NCBI RefSeq assembly: GCF_001429605.1
Contig: NZ_LMSS01000002.1
Coordinates: 414,618-478,617, forward strand
Source: Phycicoccus sp. Soil802
GTDB taxonomy: Bacteria; Actinomycetota; Actinomycetes; Actinomycetales; Dermatophilaceae
Length of the DNA stretch: 64,000 nt
Direction: 5' to 3'
The translations under genes and the position numbers were made by a program. Positions 10,824 to 21,477 of this stretch are shown here, piece by piece. The number at the start of each line of letters is the position of its first letter. Positions within the stretch are counted from its first letter, which is position 1. Below the pieces are notes generated by a model. It saw nothing but the letters and a program-made list of their open reading frames with translations, did not search any database and was not told where the DNA came from.

Positions 10824-10913
10824 GGTGGCGTGTCCGAGCGGCCTAAGGAGCACGCCTCGAAAGCGTGTGTGGGTGAAAGCCCACCGTGGGTTCAAATCCC
10901 ACCGCCACCGCCA
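10824..10913 (+). tRNA. tRNA-Ser, anticodon CGA, CCA encoded
   Basis: Acceptor arms GGTGGCG (10824-10830) and CGCCACC (10903-10909) pair perfectly. Discriminator G and encoded CCA follow. The anticodon loop CTCGAAA carries CGA at 10858-10860 on a 5-bp stem, and a long variable arm (GTGGGTGAAAGCCCAC) marks it as a class II serine tRNA. It reads UCG codons. Confidence 0.97.
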
Positions 10914-10920
10914 AAGCGAG

Positions 10921-10950
10921 AAGGACCCGACAGTGATCTGTCGGGTCCTT
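10921..10950 (+). terminator. terminator of tRNA-Ser(CGA)
   Basis: Perfect 13-bp stem (AAGGACCCGACAG with its complement at 10938-10950) and a TGAT loop, seven bases after the tRNA. Confidence 0.9.
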
Positions 10951-10968
10951 CGTCATGGTGGCCCACAG

Positions 10969-11044
10969 AAGTCGGCCAATTGCCCGGTTCCGGGCGCCAC
11001 CTGCGGTCCGGCACCGTGGGAAGTCGGCCAACTGCCCGATAACC
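10969..11044 (+). promoter_or_regulatory. two 18-bp direct repeats upstream of a -10 box, before the ppsA regulator gene
   Basis: AAGTCGGCCAAyTGCCCG occurs at 10969-10986 and 11021-11038 with one difference, 52 bases apart (about five helical turns). The second copy abuts TAACCT (11039-11044), a -10 box 44 bases before the GTG start. The layout suggests a regulator that binds both sites on one DNA face. Confidence 0.5.
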
Positions 11045-11088
11045 TGTCGGGCTGGGCAACCGAGCGGCGACATGGAACGGTGGGGGGC

Positions 11089-11928
11089 GTGATCCCGGAG
11101 CCTGCTGACACGGTCGCCCCCACCCCGGTGTTCTTCCTCGCCGGCGGCACAGGCATCTCGGCCGAGACGCTGGGCAACCTCATGCTGGCGCAGTTCCCCA
11201 GCCTCACCTTCGCGCGCCGCAAGATCCCCTTCATCACCACGGTCGAGCAGGCCCGCGCAGTGGTCGAGGAGCTCGACGCGGCCACCACCGACTCGGTGAC
11301 CGCGCTGGTCTTCTCGACCGTCTCGGACGAGGAGATCCGCAAGGAGCTGCAACGCACCAAGGGTGCGTTCATCGACCTCTTCGGCTCGCACCTCGACACC
11401 GTCGAGCGGGTGCTGCACGTCAACGCGACCCACGGCGTCGGCGCTCTCCACGGAGTCGGCGACACGCGTCGCTACGACCTGCGCATGAAGGCGATCGAGT
11501 TCGCGATGGAGCACGACGACGGCGCCAGCCTGCGCAACCTCGACCAGGCCGACCTGATCCTCGTGGCGCCCTCGCGGTGCGGCAAGACGCCGACCTCGAT
11601 GTACCTCGCCCTCCAGCACGGCCTCAAGGTCGCCAACTACCCGCTCGTCCCCGAGGACTTCGACTCCGACGCGCTGCCGCGGCCGGTCCGGGAGCTCGGC
11701 GCCAAGTGCTTCGGCCTGCTGTCCACGCCCGCCCGGCTGAGCCAGGTGAGGGGGGAGCGACGGCCGGGCTCGACGTATGCCAGTCTCGCCCAGTGCAGCT
11801 ACGAGCTGCGCCGGGCCGAGGCGCTCTACCGGCTGCACCGGATCCCCTCGATCAACTCGGCCTCGATGTCGGTGGAGGAGATGGCGGCGGTCATCATGCA
11901 GACCAGCAGTCTGGGCAACCTCGCCTGA
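11089..11928 (+). CDS. ppsR: PEP synthase regulatory protein (kinase/pyrophosphorylase, DUF299)
   Basis: 279 residues from GTG 11089. The family (PSRP/PDRP) inactivates PEP synthase or pyruvate phosphate dikinase by ADP-dependent phosphorylation of a threonine and reactivates it by phosphate-dependent dephosphorylation. The sequence has the N-terminal FFLAGGTGISAETLGN, ADLILVAPSRCGKTPTSMYLA (the P-loop-like nucleotide site), the conserved YPLVPEDF after it, and a C-terminal VEEMAAVIMQ. It lies 60 bases before ppsA, its expected target, which has the same orientation; the two are likely one operon. Its upstream region holds direct repeats and a -10 box. Confidence 0.93.
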   Translation: MIPEPADTVAPTPVFFLAGGTGISAETLGNLMLAQFPSLTFARRKIPFITTVEQARAVVEELDAATTDSVTALVFSTVSDEEIRKELQRTKGAFIDLFGSHLDTVERVLHVNATHGVGALHGVGDTRRYDLRMKAIEFAMEHDDGASLRNLDQADLILVAPSRCGKTPTSMYLALQHGLKVANYPLVPEDFDSDALPRPVRELGAKCFGLLSTPARLSQVRGERRPGSTYASLAQCSYELRRAEALYRLHRIPSINSASMSVEEMAAVIMQTSSLGNLA

Positions 11929-11988
11929 GTGCCACCATGAAGGACAGCGTCACCACCCGCGGCTCGGCCGCCTGTCGAAAGGAACGTC

Positions 11989-14370
<2,382 letters not shown>

Positions 14371-14385
14371 CGCCGTCCGGCCGAA

Positions 14386-14410
14386 CGGGCGATTCGGGAA
14401 TGAACGCCCG
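14386..14410 (+). terminator. weak hairpin after ppsA
   Basis: CGGGCG (14386-14391) pairs with CGCCCG (14405-14410), 16 bases after the stop. The stem is short and the role tentative. Confidence 0.35.
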
Positions 14411-14416
14411 GCCCGA

Positions 14417-14422
14417 TAGGGT
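14417..14422 (+). promoter_or_regulatory. candidate -10 box for the DEAD-box helicase gene
   Basis: TAGGGT, which would give a leader of about 130 bases before the GTG start. No clear -35 box. Long leaders are known for cold-regulated helicases in other bacteria, but nothing in this leader proves such control. Confidence 0.35.
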
Positions 14423-14560
14423 TGCAACCACTGCGTGCGCACCGTCGTGCACGCCAGGTCGTCTGCTCCGCGCCCCAACTACTGGTTGGCGCCGTCAGCT
14501 CACAGGTTCGTGAGTGGTCCAGCATCTTCGGCCACTCCCTACTGCTGATGAGAGTTCTCC

Positions 14561-16081
14561 GTGTCTTCGCACCACACCGCCCTGCCCTTTGCCGACCTCG
14601 GCATCCATCCCCGCGTCATCGCGGCCCTGAAGGAACGCGGCATCGACCTGCCGTTCCCGATCCAGGCCGCGACGCTCCCTGACTCGCTCGCCGGTCGTGA
14701 CGTCCTCGGCCGTGGCCGCACCGGCAGCGGCAAGACGGTGGCCTTCGCACTGCCCATGGTCTCCGCGCTGGCCAAGTCCGGCCGCCGTCGGGCGCCGCAC
14801 ACCCCGCGCGCCCTCGTGCTGGTCCCGACCCGTGAGCTGGCGATCCAGGTCGCCGAGACGGTGACCCCGCTGGCCGCCGCGCTCGAGCTGCGCACCATGA
14901 CCATCTTCGGTGGCGTGGGCCAGAACCCGCAGGTGGCCGCGCTCCGCCGCGGGATCGACATCGTGATCGCGACCCCTGGTCGCCTCGAGGACCTCATCGG
15001 CCAGGGCCACGTGCGCCTGGGCGACATCGAGGTCACCGTGCTCGACGAGGCCGACCACATGGCCGACCTCGGCTTCCTCCCCGCCGTGAAGCGCCTCCTC
15101 GACGCCACCCCGCGGGACGGCCAGCGGCTGCTCTTCTCCGCGACGCTCGACAACGCGATCGACCAGCTGGTCAAGCGCTACCTGCACAACCCGGTGACCC
15201 ACAGCGTCGACAGCGCCGCGTCGCCCGTTCCCGCAATGACGCACCACCTGTTCAACGTGAGCCGCGACAACAAGCCGGCCGTCGTGCGCGAACTCGTTGC
15301 AGGACAAGGCCGCACGCTTGCCTTCACCCGCACCAAGCACGCCGCCAAGAAGCTGGCCAAGCAGCTCACCGCATCGGGCATCCCGGCCGTCGACCTGCAC
15401 GGCAACCTGTCGCAGGCCGCCCGCCAGCGCAACCTCGCTGCGTTCAGCGAGGGCCACAGCCGGGTGCTCGTGGCCACCGACATCGCGGCCCGCGGCATCC
15501 ACGTCGACGACGTCACCCTCGTCGTCCACGTCGACCCGCCGGCCGAGCACAAGGCCTACCTGCACCGCTCGGGCCGCACCGCCCGCGCCGGCGCCGAGGG
15601 CGTCGTCGTCACCGTCAGCACCCCCGAGGAGCGCGGCGACACCCGCACCCTGATGCGTCAGGCCGGCATCAAGCCCACCGCCGTCGACGTCAGCCCCGGA
15701 CACCCCGCCATCGGCGACCTGACCGGCCCGGTGGCCGAGCTGGTCACCCCGGCCCCGGTGGTCGCGCAGCCGAACAACGGCAACGGCAACGGCGGACGCT
15801 CGCAGCGTGGCCGTGGCGGCTCCGGCCAGCCGCGTCAGCAGGGTGGCGCCGGTCGCTCCTCCGGCGGCGCTGGCCGCGCGTCGGGTGGTGGCGCTCGTGG
15901 CCGTCGCGGTGGTTCGCAGTCCTCGAGCACCGAGTCCTACCGCACCGAGACCCCGCGCTCGGGTGGCTCGCAGGGCGCCCGCTCGCAGTCGTCTCGCGGC
16001 GGTTCGCGGCAGGGTGGCTCGCAGGGTCAGGCCCGCTCCGGCGGCATCGCCGCCTTCTCGGCGGGTCGCCGCGGGCGCTGA
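14561..16081 (+). CDS. DEAD-box ATP-dependent RNA helicase with RGG-type tail
   Basis: 506 residues from GTG 14561. Core motifs in order: Q motif (PFPIQAATLPDSL), Walker A GRGRTGSGKT, PTRELAIQ (Ia), TPGRLEDL (Ib), VLDEADHMADLGF (II, DEAD), FSATLD (III, SAT), TLAFTRTKHAAKKLA (IV), VLVATDIAARGIHVDDV (V) and YLHRSGRTARAG (VI). After about residue 405 the tail is rich in Gly, Ser, Arg and Gln with several RGG/RGR boxes, as in RNA-chaperone helicases, and probably binds RNA nonspecifically. It likely acts in ribosome assembly or mRNA turnover, notably in the cold. A strong hairpin follows the stop. Confidence 0.95.
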   Translation: MSSHHTALPFADLGIHPRVIAALKERGIDLPFPIQAATLPDSLAGRDVLGRGRTGSGKTVAFALPMVSALAKSGRRRAPHTPRALVLVPTRELAIQVAETVTPLAAALELRTMTIFGGVGQNPQVAALRRGIDIVIATPGRLEDLIGQGHVRLGDIEVTVLDEADHMADLGFLPAVKRLLDATPRDGQRLLFSATLDNAIDQLVKRYLHNPVTHSVDSAASPVPAMTHHLFNVSRDNKPAVVRELVAGQGRTLAFTRTKHAAKKLAKQLTASGIPAVDLHGNLSQAARQRNLAAFSEGHSRVLVATDIAARGIHVDDVTLVVHVDPPAEHKAYLHRSGRTARAGAEGVVVTVSTPEERGDTRTLMRQAGIKPTAVDVSPGHPAIGDLTGPVAELVTPAPVVAQPNNGNGNGGRSQRGRGGSGQPRQQGGAGRSSGGAGRASGGGARGRRGGSQSSSTESYRTETPRSGGSQGARSQSSRGGSRQGGSQGQARSGGIAAFSAGRRGR

Positions 16082-16147
16082 GCCCACCCGCCGTCCGGAA
16101 CTGGCGGCCTCACCTCAGCCACACGGCATACCTCCGGCTCCGGGTCT

Positions 16148-16181
16148 GAGCGGAACTTCCGGATTTCCGGAAGTTTCGCTC
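16148..16181 (+). terminator. hairpin after the helicase gene
   Basis: GAGCGGAACTTCCGGA (16148-16163) and its near-perfect complement (16166-16181; one G-T pair) with a two-base TT centre. It lies 66 bases past the stop and 70 before the mannosidase gene, so an operator role for the latter is also possible. Confidence 0.6.
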
Positions 16182-16250
16182 CCAACAGGGCTGGAGCGGT
16201 CGGGGTGACCCTGGGTCGCACGTCGTCCGTCGGCGCGCAAGGGTGGACCC

Positions 16251-19200
16251 ATGCACGACGACACCACCCTGACGACCGGTCGCGTCACCCGCGTCCTCAC
16301 CGAACGCATCTGGCCCGCGGTCCACGCGGTGTCCGTGCCGTTCACCGTCGAGGCCCACACCCTCCCCGGTGAACCGGTGTCACCGTCCGAGGGCCTCGCC
16401 CTCGACTACGAGCCGTATGCCGTGGGCTCACCATGGGGTGCGGCCTGGGGCACCACGTGGTTCCGGCTGACCGGTGCGGTGCCGGCCGAGTGGGCCGGTC
16501 GCCGGGTGGAGGCGGTCGTCGACCTCGGGTTCGACGTGGCCGAGCCGGGGTTCCAGTGCGAGGGCCTCGTCTACCGTCCTGACGGCTCACCGGTGAAGGC
16601 CGTGAACCCTCGCAACCACTGGGCGCTCGTGGCCGCTCCAGCCCAGGGGGGCGAGCGGGTCGAGCTCTACGTGGAGGGGGCGTCCAACCCGGTCGTGTTC
16701 GGGCCGGTGCGGTTCAAGCCGACCACCCAGGGTGACCTGCTCACCGCATCACCCGACCTGCTCTACAGCACCAGGCGGATGGACCTCGCCGTCTTCGACG
16801 AGGAGGTCCACGCCCTCGCCCTGGACCTCGACGTGTTGCTCGGGCTCCAGGCGGAGCTGCCTGCGGGACAACGGCGCAGCCGCATCCTCCAGGCGATGGA
16901 CGACGCGCTCGACCGGCTCGACCTCGCCGACGTCTCCGGCACGGCGACCGCTGCACGCGCCGCGCTGGGCGAGGTCCTGGCCCGGCCAGCGGGCGCCTCG
17001 GCCCACGTGGTCTCGGCGGTCGGGCACGCCCACATCGACTCGGCCTGGCTGTGGCCGGTGCGCGAGACCGTGCGCAAGGTGGCCCGCACGACGGCCTCGA
17101 TGGCTGCGCTCATCGACGAGACCGAGGACTTCGTCTACGGCATGTCGAGCGCCCAGCAGTACGCTTGGGTCAAGGAGCACCGGCCCGAGGTGTGGTCACG
17201 GGTCGTCGCGGCGGTGCAGGCCCGGCGCTTCCTGCCCCTGGGCGGGATGTGGGTCGAGAGCGACACGGTGATGCCGTCCGGGGAGTCGATGGTGCGCCAG
17301 TTCCTCTACGGACAGCGGTTCTTCGAGGAGGAGCTCGGGGTGCGGTCGCAGGGCGTCTGGCTCCCCGACAGCTTCGGCTACTCCCCGGCCCTGCCGCAGC
17401 TGGTGCGCCGGGCCGGCTTCGAGTGGTTCTTCACCCAGAAGATCTCGTGGAACCAGGTCAACACCTTCCCCCACCACACCTTCCTCTGGGAGGGCATCGA
17501 CGGCTCGCGTGTGCTCACCCACTTCCCGCCGATGGACACCTACAACTCCGAGCTCTCGGGAGCCGAGCTGGCCCTGGCGGACCGGCAGTTCCGCGACCAC
17601 CGCATCGCGTCGGGCTCGATCGCACCGGTGGGCTGGGGTGACGGCGGGGGCGGGACGACGCGCGAGATGACCGGCCGCGCCGAGCGCCTCGCCGACCTCG
17701 AAGGCAGCCCACGGGTGCGGTGGGAGCACCCCGACGACTTCTACGTCCGCACGCGTGCCGAGCTGGTGGGTGAGGACGGTCGGCCTCGGCCGGGCACCCC
17801 GGTGTGGGTCGGTGAGCTCTACCTCGAGCTGCACCGCGCCACCCTCACCTCCCAGCACCGGACCAAGGCGGGCAATCGGCGGTGCGAGCACCTGCTCGTC
17901 GAGGCAGAGCTGTGGGCCACCACCGCCGCGGTCCGGGCCGGCGCGGCATACCCGCACGACGAGCTCGACGCGCTCTGGAAGCAGGTGCTGCTGCACCAGT
18001 TCCACGACATCCTCCCCGGCACGTCGATCGCGTGGGTGCACCGCGAGGCGGTGGAACAGTACGCCCGGGTGGAACGTGAGGCAGAGGCGCTCGTGGCACG
18101 TTCCCTGGCCGCCCTCGTCGGTGAGGGGACCACGCGAATCGCACTGAACGGCGCGGCATCCGAACGCGCTGGGGTGCCGTCCGGCGCGGGAGTGGCGAGC
18201 AAGAACCTCGGCGCTGACCTCGGCGCGGACCTCGGCGCGGGTCCTGTCGAGGTCGTCCGCAACGGTGCCGACCTCGTCCTCGACAACGACGTCGTCCGGG
18301 TGACCCTGTCCGCACAGGGTCTCGTCACGTCGGCCGTCGACCTCGCCTCGGGGCGCGACGCCATCGCCCCGGGTCGCGCTGCCGGTCTGCTGCAGCTGCA
18401 CCCCGACCTGCCGAACAAGTGGGACGCCTGGGACGTCGACCGCTTCTACCGCAACACGGTCCGCGACCTCCGCGACGCCGACAGCCTCGACGCGTCGGTG
18501 GACCAGCGTGGCGTGGCCCGGGTCGTCGTCGAGCGCACCATCTCAGCGAAATCGACTGTGCGGCAGGTCTTTTCACTGGCCCCGGGTTCGCGGACGCTCG
18601 ACGTCGAGCAGGTCACCGACTGGCACGAGGTCGAGACGTTCCTCAAGGTGGCGTTCCCGCTCGACGTGCGGGCCGAGCACACCAGCGCAGAGACGCAGTT
18701 CGGGCACCAGCGCCGGCCGACCCACGTCAACACCAGCTGGGAGGTCGCCCGCTTCGAGACCTCGATGCACCGGTTCGTGCACGTCGAGGAGCCGGGCTTC
18801 GGGGTCGCCCTCGTCAACGATTCCACCTACGGCTACGACGTCACGCGTGACTGGGTCGAGGGCGGTGCGCTGGGGACGACCGTGCGGCTCTCGCTCCTGC
18901 GGGCGCCGAGGTTCCCCGACCCCGACACCGACCACGGGGCGCACGCCCACCGCTACGGGCTCGTCATCGGCACCGGGGTCGCGGGAGCCGCCCAGGAGGG
19001 CGTCCGGCTCAACACCCCGGCGCGGGAGGTGCTGGGCGCCCACGGGTTCGAGCCCCTCGTGCGGGTGGAGGGCGACGGCGTGGCCCTGTCGAGCGTCAAG
19101 CTCGCCGCCGACCGCTCGGGTGACCTCGTGGTCAGGGTGCACGAGGTGCTGGGTGGCCGGGCGTCGGGCACCCTCCACGTCGACACCGACGTGGAGTCGG

Positions 19201-19352
19201 CGTCCGCGGTCACCCTCCTCGAGGAGCCCCTGGGCCAGCCGTCGCCTGGCGAGGAGGCGACGAGGGGACGGGGCCCCGCGGTCGTCGACGTCGAGCTGGG
19301 CCCGTTCGAGGTGCGGACCCTGCGCTTCACTCGTCGTCCTCCGCGGAGATGA
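16251..19352 (+). CDS. glycoside hydrolase family 38 alpha-mannosidase
   Basis: 1033 residues from ATG with AAGGG upstream. The catalytic domain begins near residue 255 with GHAHIDSAWLWP (zinc ligands His259 and Asp261-region, Asp263), then GGMWVESDTVMPSGES, the nucleophile Asp373 in WLPDSFGYSPALPQ, and further on LHQFHDILPGTSI, all hallmarks of GH38. The N-terminal ~250 residues and C-terminal beta-sandwich (from about residue 640) match the long cytosolic bacterial enzymes that trim alpha-mannosides. A short repeated GADLGADLGAG linker lies between the domains. No signal peptide is visible. The last 26 bases overlap the convergent GH15 gene. Confidence 0.95.
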   Translation: MHDDTTLTTGRVTRVLTERIWPAVHAVSVPFTVEAHTLPGEPVSPSEGLALDYEPYAVGSPWGAAWGTTWFRLTGAVPAEWAGRRVEAVVDLGFDVAEPGFQCEGLVYRPDGSPVKAVNPRNHWALVAAPAQGGERVELYVEGASNPVVFGPVRFKPTTQGDLLTASPDLLYSTRRMDLAVFDEEVHALALDLDVLLGLQAELPAGQRRSRILQAMDDALDRLDLADVSGTATAARAALGEVLARPAGASAHVVSAVGHAHIDSAWLWPVRETVRKVARTTASMAALIDETEDFVYGMSSAQQYAWVKEHRPEVWSRVVAAVQARRFLPLGGMWVESDTVMPSGESMVRQFLYGQRFFEEELGVRSQGVWLPDSFGYSPALPQLVRRAGFEWFFTQKISWNQVNTFPHHTFLWEGIDGSRVLTHFPPMDTYNSELSGAELALADRQFRDHRIASGSIAPVGWGDGGGGTTREMTGRAERLADLEGSPRVRWEHPDDFYVRTRAELVGEDGRPRPGTPVWVGELYLELHRATLTSQHRTKAGNRRCEHLLVEAELWATTAAVRAGAAYPHDELDALWKQVLLHQFHDILPGTSIAWVHREAVEQYARVEREAEALVARSLAALVGEGTTRIALNGAASERAGVPSGAGVASKNLGADLGADLGAGPVEVVRNGADLVLDNDVVRVTLSAQGLVTSAVDLASGRDAIAPGRAAGLLQLHPDLPNKWDAWDVDRFYRNTVRDLRDADSLDASVDQRGVARVVVERTISAKSTVRQVFSLAPGSRTLDVEQVTDWHEVETFLKVAFPLDVRAEHTSAETQFGHQRRPTHVNTSWEVARFETSMHRFVHVEEPGFGVALVNDSTYGYDVTRDWVEGGALGTTVRLSLLRAPRFPDPDTDHGAHAHRYGLVIGTGVAGAAQEGVRLNTPAREVLGAHGFEPLVRVEGDGVALSSVKLAADRSGDLVVRVHEVLGGRASGTLHVDTDVESASAVTLLEEPLGQPSPGEEATRGRGPAVVDVELGPFEVRTLRFTRRPPRR

Positions 19353-21246
19353 CTTTGAGCACCGCGTTGATCAGCCCGAGGTGGGTGAACGCCTGGGGGA
19401 AGTTGCCGAGGTGCCGACCACTCTTGGCGTCGATCTCCTCGGCGTAGAGGCCGAGCGGGGTGGCCAGGTTGAGCAGTCGCTCGCACAGGTGCCGAGCCCG
19501 CTCCATCTCGCCGACGATGGCCAGGCAGGACACCAGCCAGAACGAGCAGATGGTGAAGGTGCCCTCCTCGCCGGCCAGCCCGTCGTCGGTCTCCTCCACG
19601 CGGTAGCGCAGGACCAGGCCGTCGTCGGTCAGCTCGTCGGCGATGGCCAGCACGGTGGCGTGCAGGCGCGGGTCGTCCGGGGGCAGGAAGCCAACAAGCG
19701 CCAGCAACAGGTTGGAGGCGTCCAGCGCATCCGTCTCGTAGTGCTGGGTGAACACCCCTCGCTCGTCGGTGCCCCGCTCGCAGATCTCCGCGTGCATCTC
19801 GTCGGCAGCGGTCTGCCAGCGCTGGGCGAGCTCGTCGTCCTCACGGACCCGGGCCAGCTTGGCCCCGCGGTCGGCGGCGACCCAGCACATCACCTTCGAC
19901 GAGGTGAAGTGCCTGGGCTCCCCGCGCACCTCCCAGATGCCGCGGTCGGGGTCGACCCAGTGCTTGATGGCCGACTCGACGAACCCGGTGAGGATCGGCC
20001 ACAGCCGCTCGTCGAGGGTGTCGCGCGACTTGGTGTGGATCCACACCGAGTCGAGGATCGCGCCCCAGACGTCGAGCTGCTTCTGGTCGAAGGCCCCGTT
20101 GCCGATTCGCACCGGTCGGGCTCCGTCGTAGCCCGTGAGGTGTTCGAGGAACGACTCGGTCAGGTCCGTGGCGCCGTCGATGCCGTACATGATCTGCAGG
20201 TCGTCCGACGACTCGGCCAGGTCGGCGATGAACCAGAAGAAGTCGCTGGCCTCCCAGTCGAAGCCGAGCGTGTCCAGCGCCCACAGTGCCAACGTCGAGT
20301 CGCGCACCCACGTGTAGCGGTAGTCCCAGTTCCGTTCGCCCTTGGGCGTTTCCGGGAGTGAGGTGGTCGACGCGGCCACGATGGCGCCCGTGGGGGCGTA
20401 GGTCAGGCCCTTGAGGGTCAACGCACTTCGTTCGAGGTGGGTGCGCCACGGGTGGTCGGGGAAGTTGCCGCGCGCCAGCCAGTGCTGCCAGTGGTGGGCG
20501 GTCCAGACCTGCCGCCGGTAGGCCTCCTCGTAGCTCTGCGGCGCCTCGTGGTCGCTCCACGACAGCGCGACGAAGTGGGTGTCGCCCTCCTTGACGAGGG
20601 TGCGGATGGCGGCCTGCGGTCCCTCGAACCCCAGCCGGAGGTCGGTGGTCAGCCACACCTTGTCGTCGTCCTCGCCGTCGGCCTGCGCCACCGCCGAGTG
20701 GTAGCCCTCGGCGGTGTACGACCAGGTCGGCTGGATCCGCCCGTAGTCGAAGACGGGCGTGCAGTTCATCACCAGCTGCACCTCGCCGTTGACGCAGCGG
20801 ATGGTCCGCAGCAGCACGTGCTCGGCGTCGTAGTCGGTCGGCGTCCGCCGGTAGCGGTAGGCGCGCTCGGTCTCGTGGTGCCACGGCCCCATCAGCAGGG
20901 CGTCGCGGACGATGACCCAGCCGGTGGGCGTGCCCCACGAGGTCTCGAGGATCAGCGTTCCCGGGAGGTAGCGCCGCGCGGTGGGCACCATCATGTCGGC
21001 CGGGCCGAGTCGGAAGCCCCCGGCGTCGCGGTCGAGGATGGAGCCGAACACGCTGGGCGAGTCCATGCGGGGCAGGCACATCCACTCCACGTTGCCGCTC
21101 GGTGCGACGAGCGCCGTCACCTGGCAGTCCGAGAGGAACGCGTAGTCAGCGATCGGCGGGAACGGCGATCGCGGCAGCCGCCACTTGGGGGCCGGCTGGT
21201 CGCCGGTCTCGCCCTGCGGCTCAAGGGGGCTGACGGTCGAGGTCAT
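19327..21246 (-). CDS. glycoside hydrolase family 15 enzyme (trehalase/glucoamylase-like)
   Basis: 639 residues; start ATG with AGGAG six bases upstream. The N-terminal beta-sandwich begins FPPIADYAFLSDCQVTALVAPSG and the (alpha/alpha)6 barrel holds RNWDYRYTWVRDS, the IYGIDG-like YGIDGATDL, GIWEVRGEPRHFTSSK with a candidate catalytic glutamate, and the second acid in GEEGTFTICSFW. This organisation matches the mycobacterial GH15 trehalases as well as bacterial glucoamylases; the substrate (trehalose or malto-oligosaccharides) is not settled. No signal peptide, so it is probably cytosolic. It stands alone on the minus strand, divergent from a two-component system across an intergenic region with two large inverted repeats. 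Confidence 0.92.
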   Translation of the reverse strand: MTSTVSPLEPQGETGDQPAPKWRLPRSPFPPIADYAFLSDCQVTALVAPSGNVEWMCLPRMDSPSVFGSILDRDAGGFRLGPADMMVPTARRYLPGTLILETSWGTPTGWVIVRDALLMGPWHHETERAYRYRRTPTDYDAEHVLLRTIRCVNGEVQLVMNCTPVFDYGRIQPTWSYTAEGYHSAVAQADGEDDDKVWLTTDLRLGFEGPQAAIRTLVKEGDTHFVALSWSDHEAPQSYEEAYRRQVWTAHHWQHWLARGNFPDHPWRTHLERSALTLKGLTYAPTGAIVAASTTSLPETPKGERNWDYRYTWVRDSTLALWALDTLGFDWEASDFFWFIADLAESSDDLQIMYGIDGATDLTESFLEHLTGYDGARPVRIGNGAFDQKQLDVWGAILDSVWIHTKSRDTLDERLWPILTGFVESAIKHWVDPDRGIWEVRGEPRHFTSSKVMCWVAADRGAKLARVREDDELAQRWQTAADEMHAEICERGTDERGVFTQHYETDALDASNLLLALVGFLPPDDPRLHATVLAIADELTDDGLVLRYRVEETDDGLAGEEGTFTICSFWLVSCLAIVGEMERARHLCERLLNLATPLGLYAEEIDAKSGRHLGNFPQAFTHLGLINAVLKVISAEDDE

Positions 21247-21347
21247 GGGAACTCCTCACGAGGCGCCGTCGCCGAGCGCGCGGCCCGAACCCAAGCGTCC
21301 CGCAGATGGTCGCCGTCCGCCATGGCTCGGGGGCGCAGTCCGGTCCT

Positions 21348-21381
21348 GCAACCTGAGCGCCCCCGAGGGCGCCCAGGTTGC
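21348..21381. repeat. 15-bp inverted repeat in the divergent intergenic region
   Basis: GCAACCTGAGCGCCC (21348-21362) and its complement (21367-21381), one mismatch, four-base loop. It lies between two divergent start codons, so it is not a simple terminator; it may be an operator, or a structure in the leader of the GH15 gene. Confidence 0.8.
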
Positions 21382-21394
21382 GGAGACGCCCCGG

Positions 21395-21424
21395 CGCGGC
21401 ATACGCCCGCGGGAGTATGCCGCG
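21395..21424. repeat. inverted pair of the GTATGCCG signal
   Basis: CGCGGCATAC (21395-21404) and GTATGCCGCG (21415-21424) form a perfect 10-bp inverted repeat with a 10-base loop, 54 bases before the histidine-kinase start. It contains the octamer that recurs throughout the window. Confidence 0.9.
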
Positions 21425-21464
21425 GTGCCACCGTCGTGGGACGCCACACCCTGGCCGCGTTGCC

Positions 21465-21470
21465 TACGCT
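21465..21470 (+). promoter_or_regulatory. -10 box of a leaderless histidine-kinase promoter
   Basis: TACGCT followed by seven bases and the ATG at 21478. Confidence 0.55.
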
Positions 21471-21477
21471 GGCAGGC

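Noticed and set aside
14423-14560. Cold-sensing RNA leader of the helicase gene
   Set aside because: A leader of about 130 bases is possible but I cannot derive a convincing alternative structure by eye.
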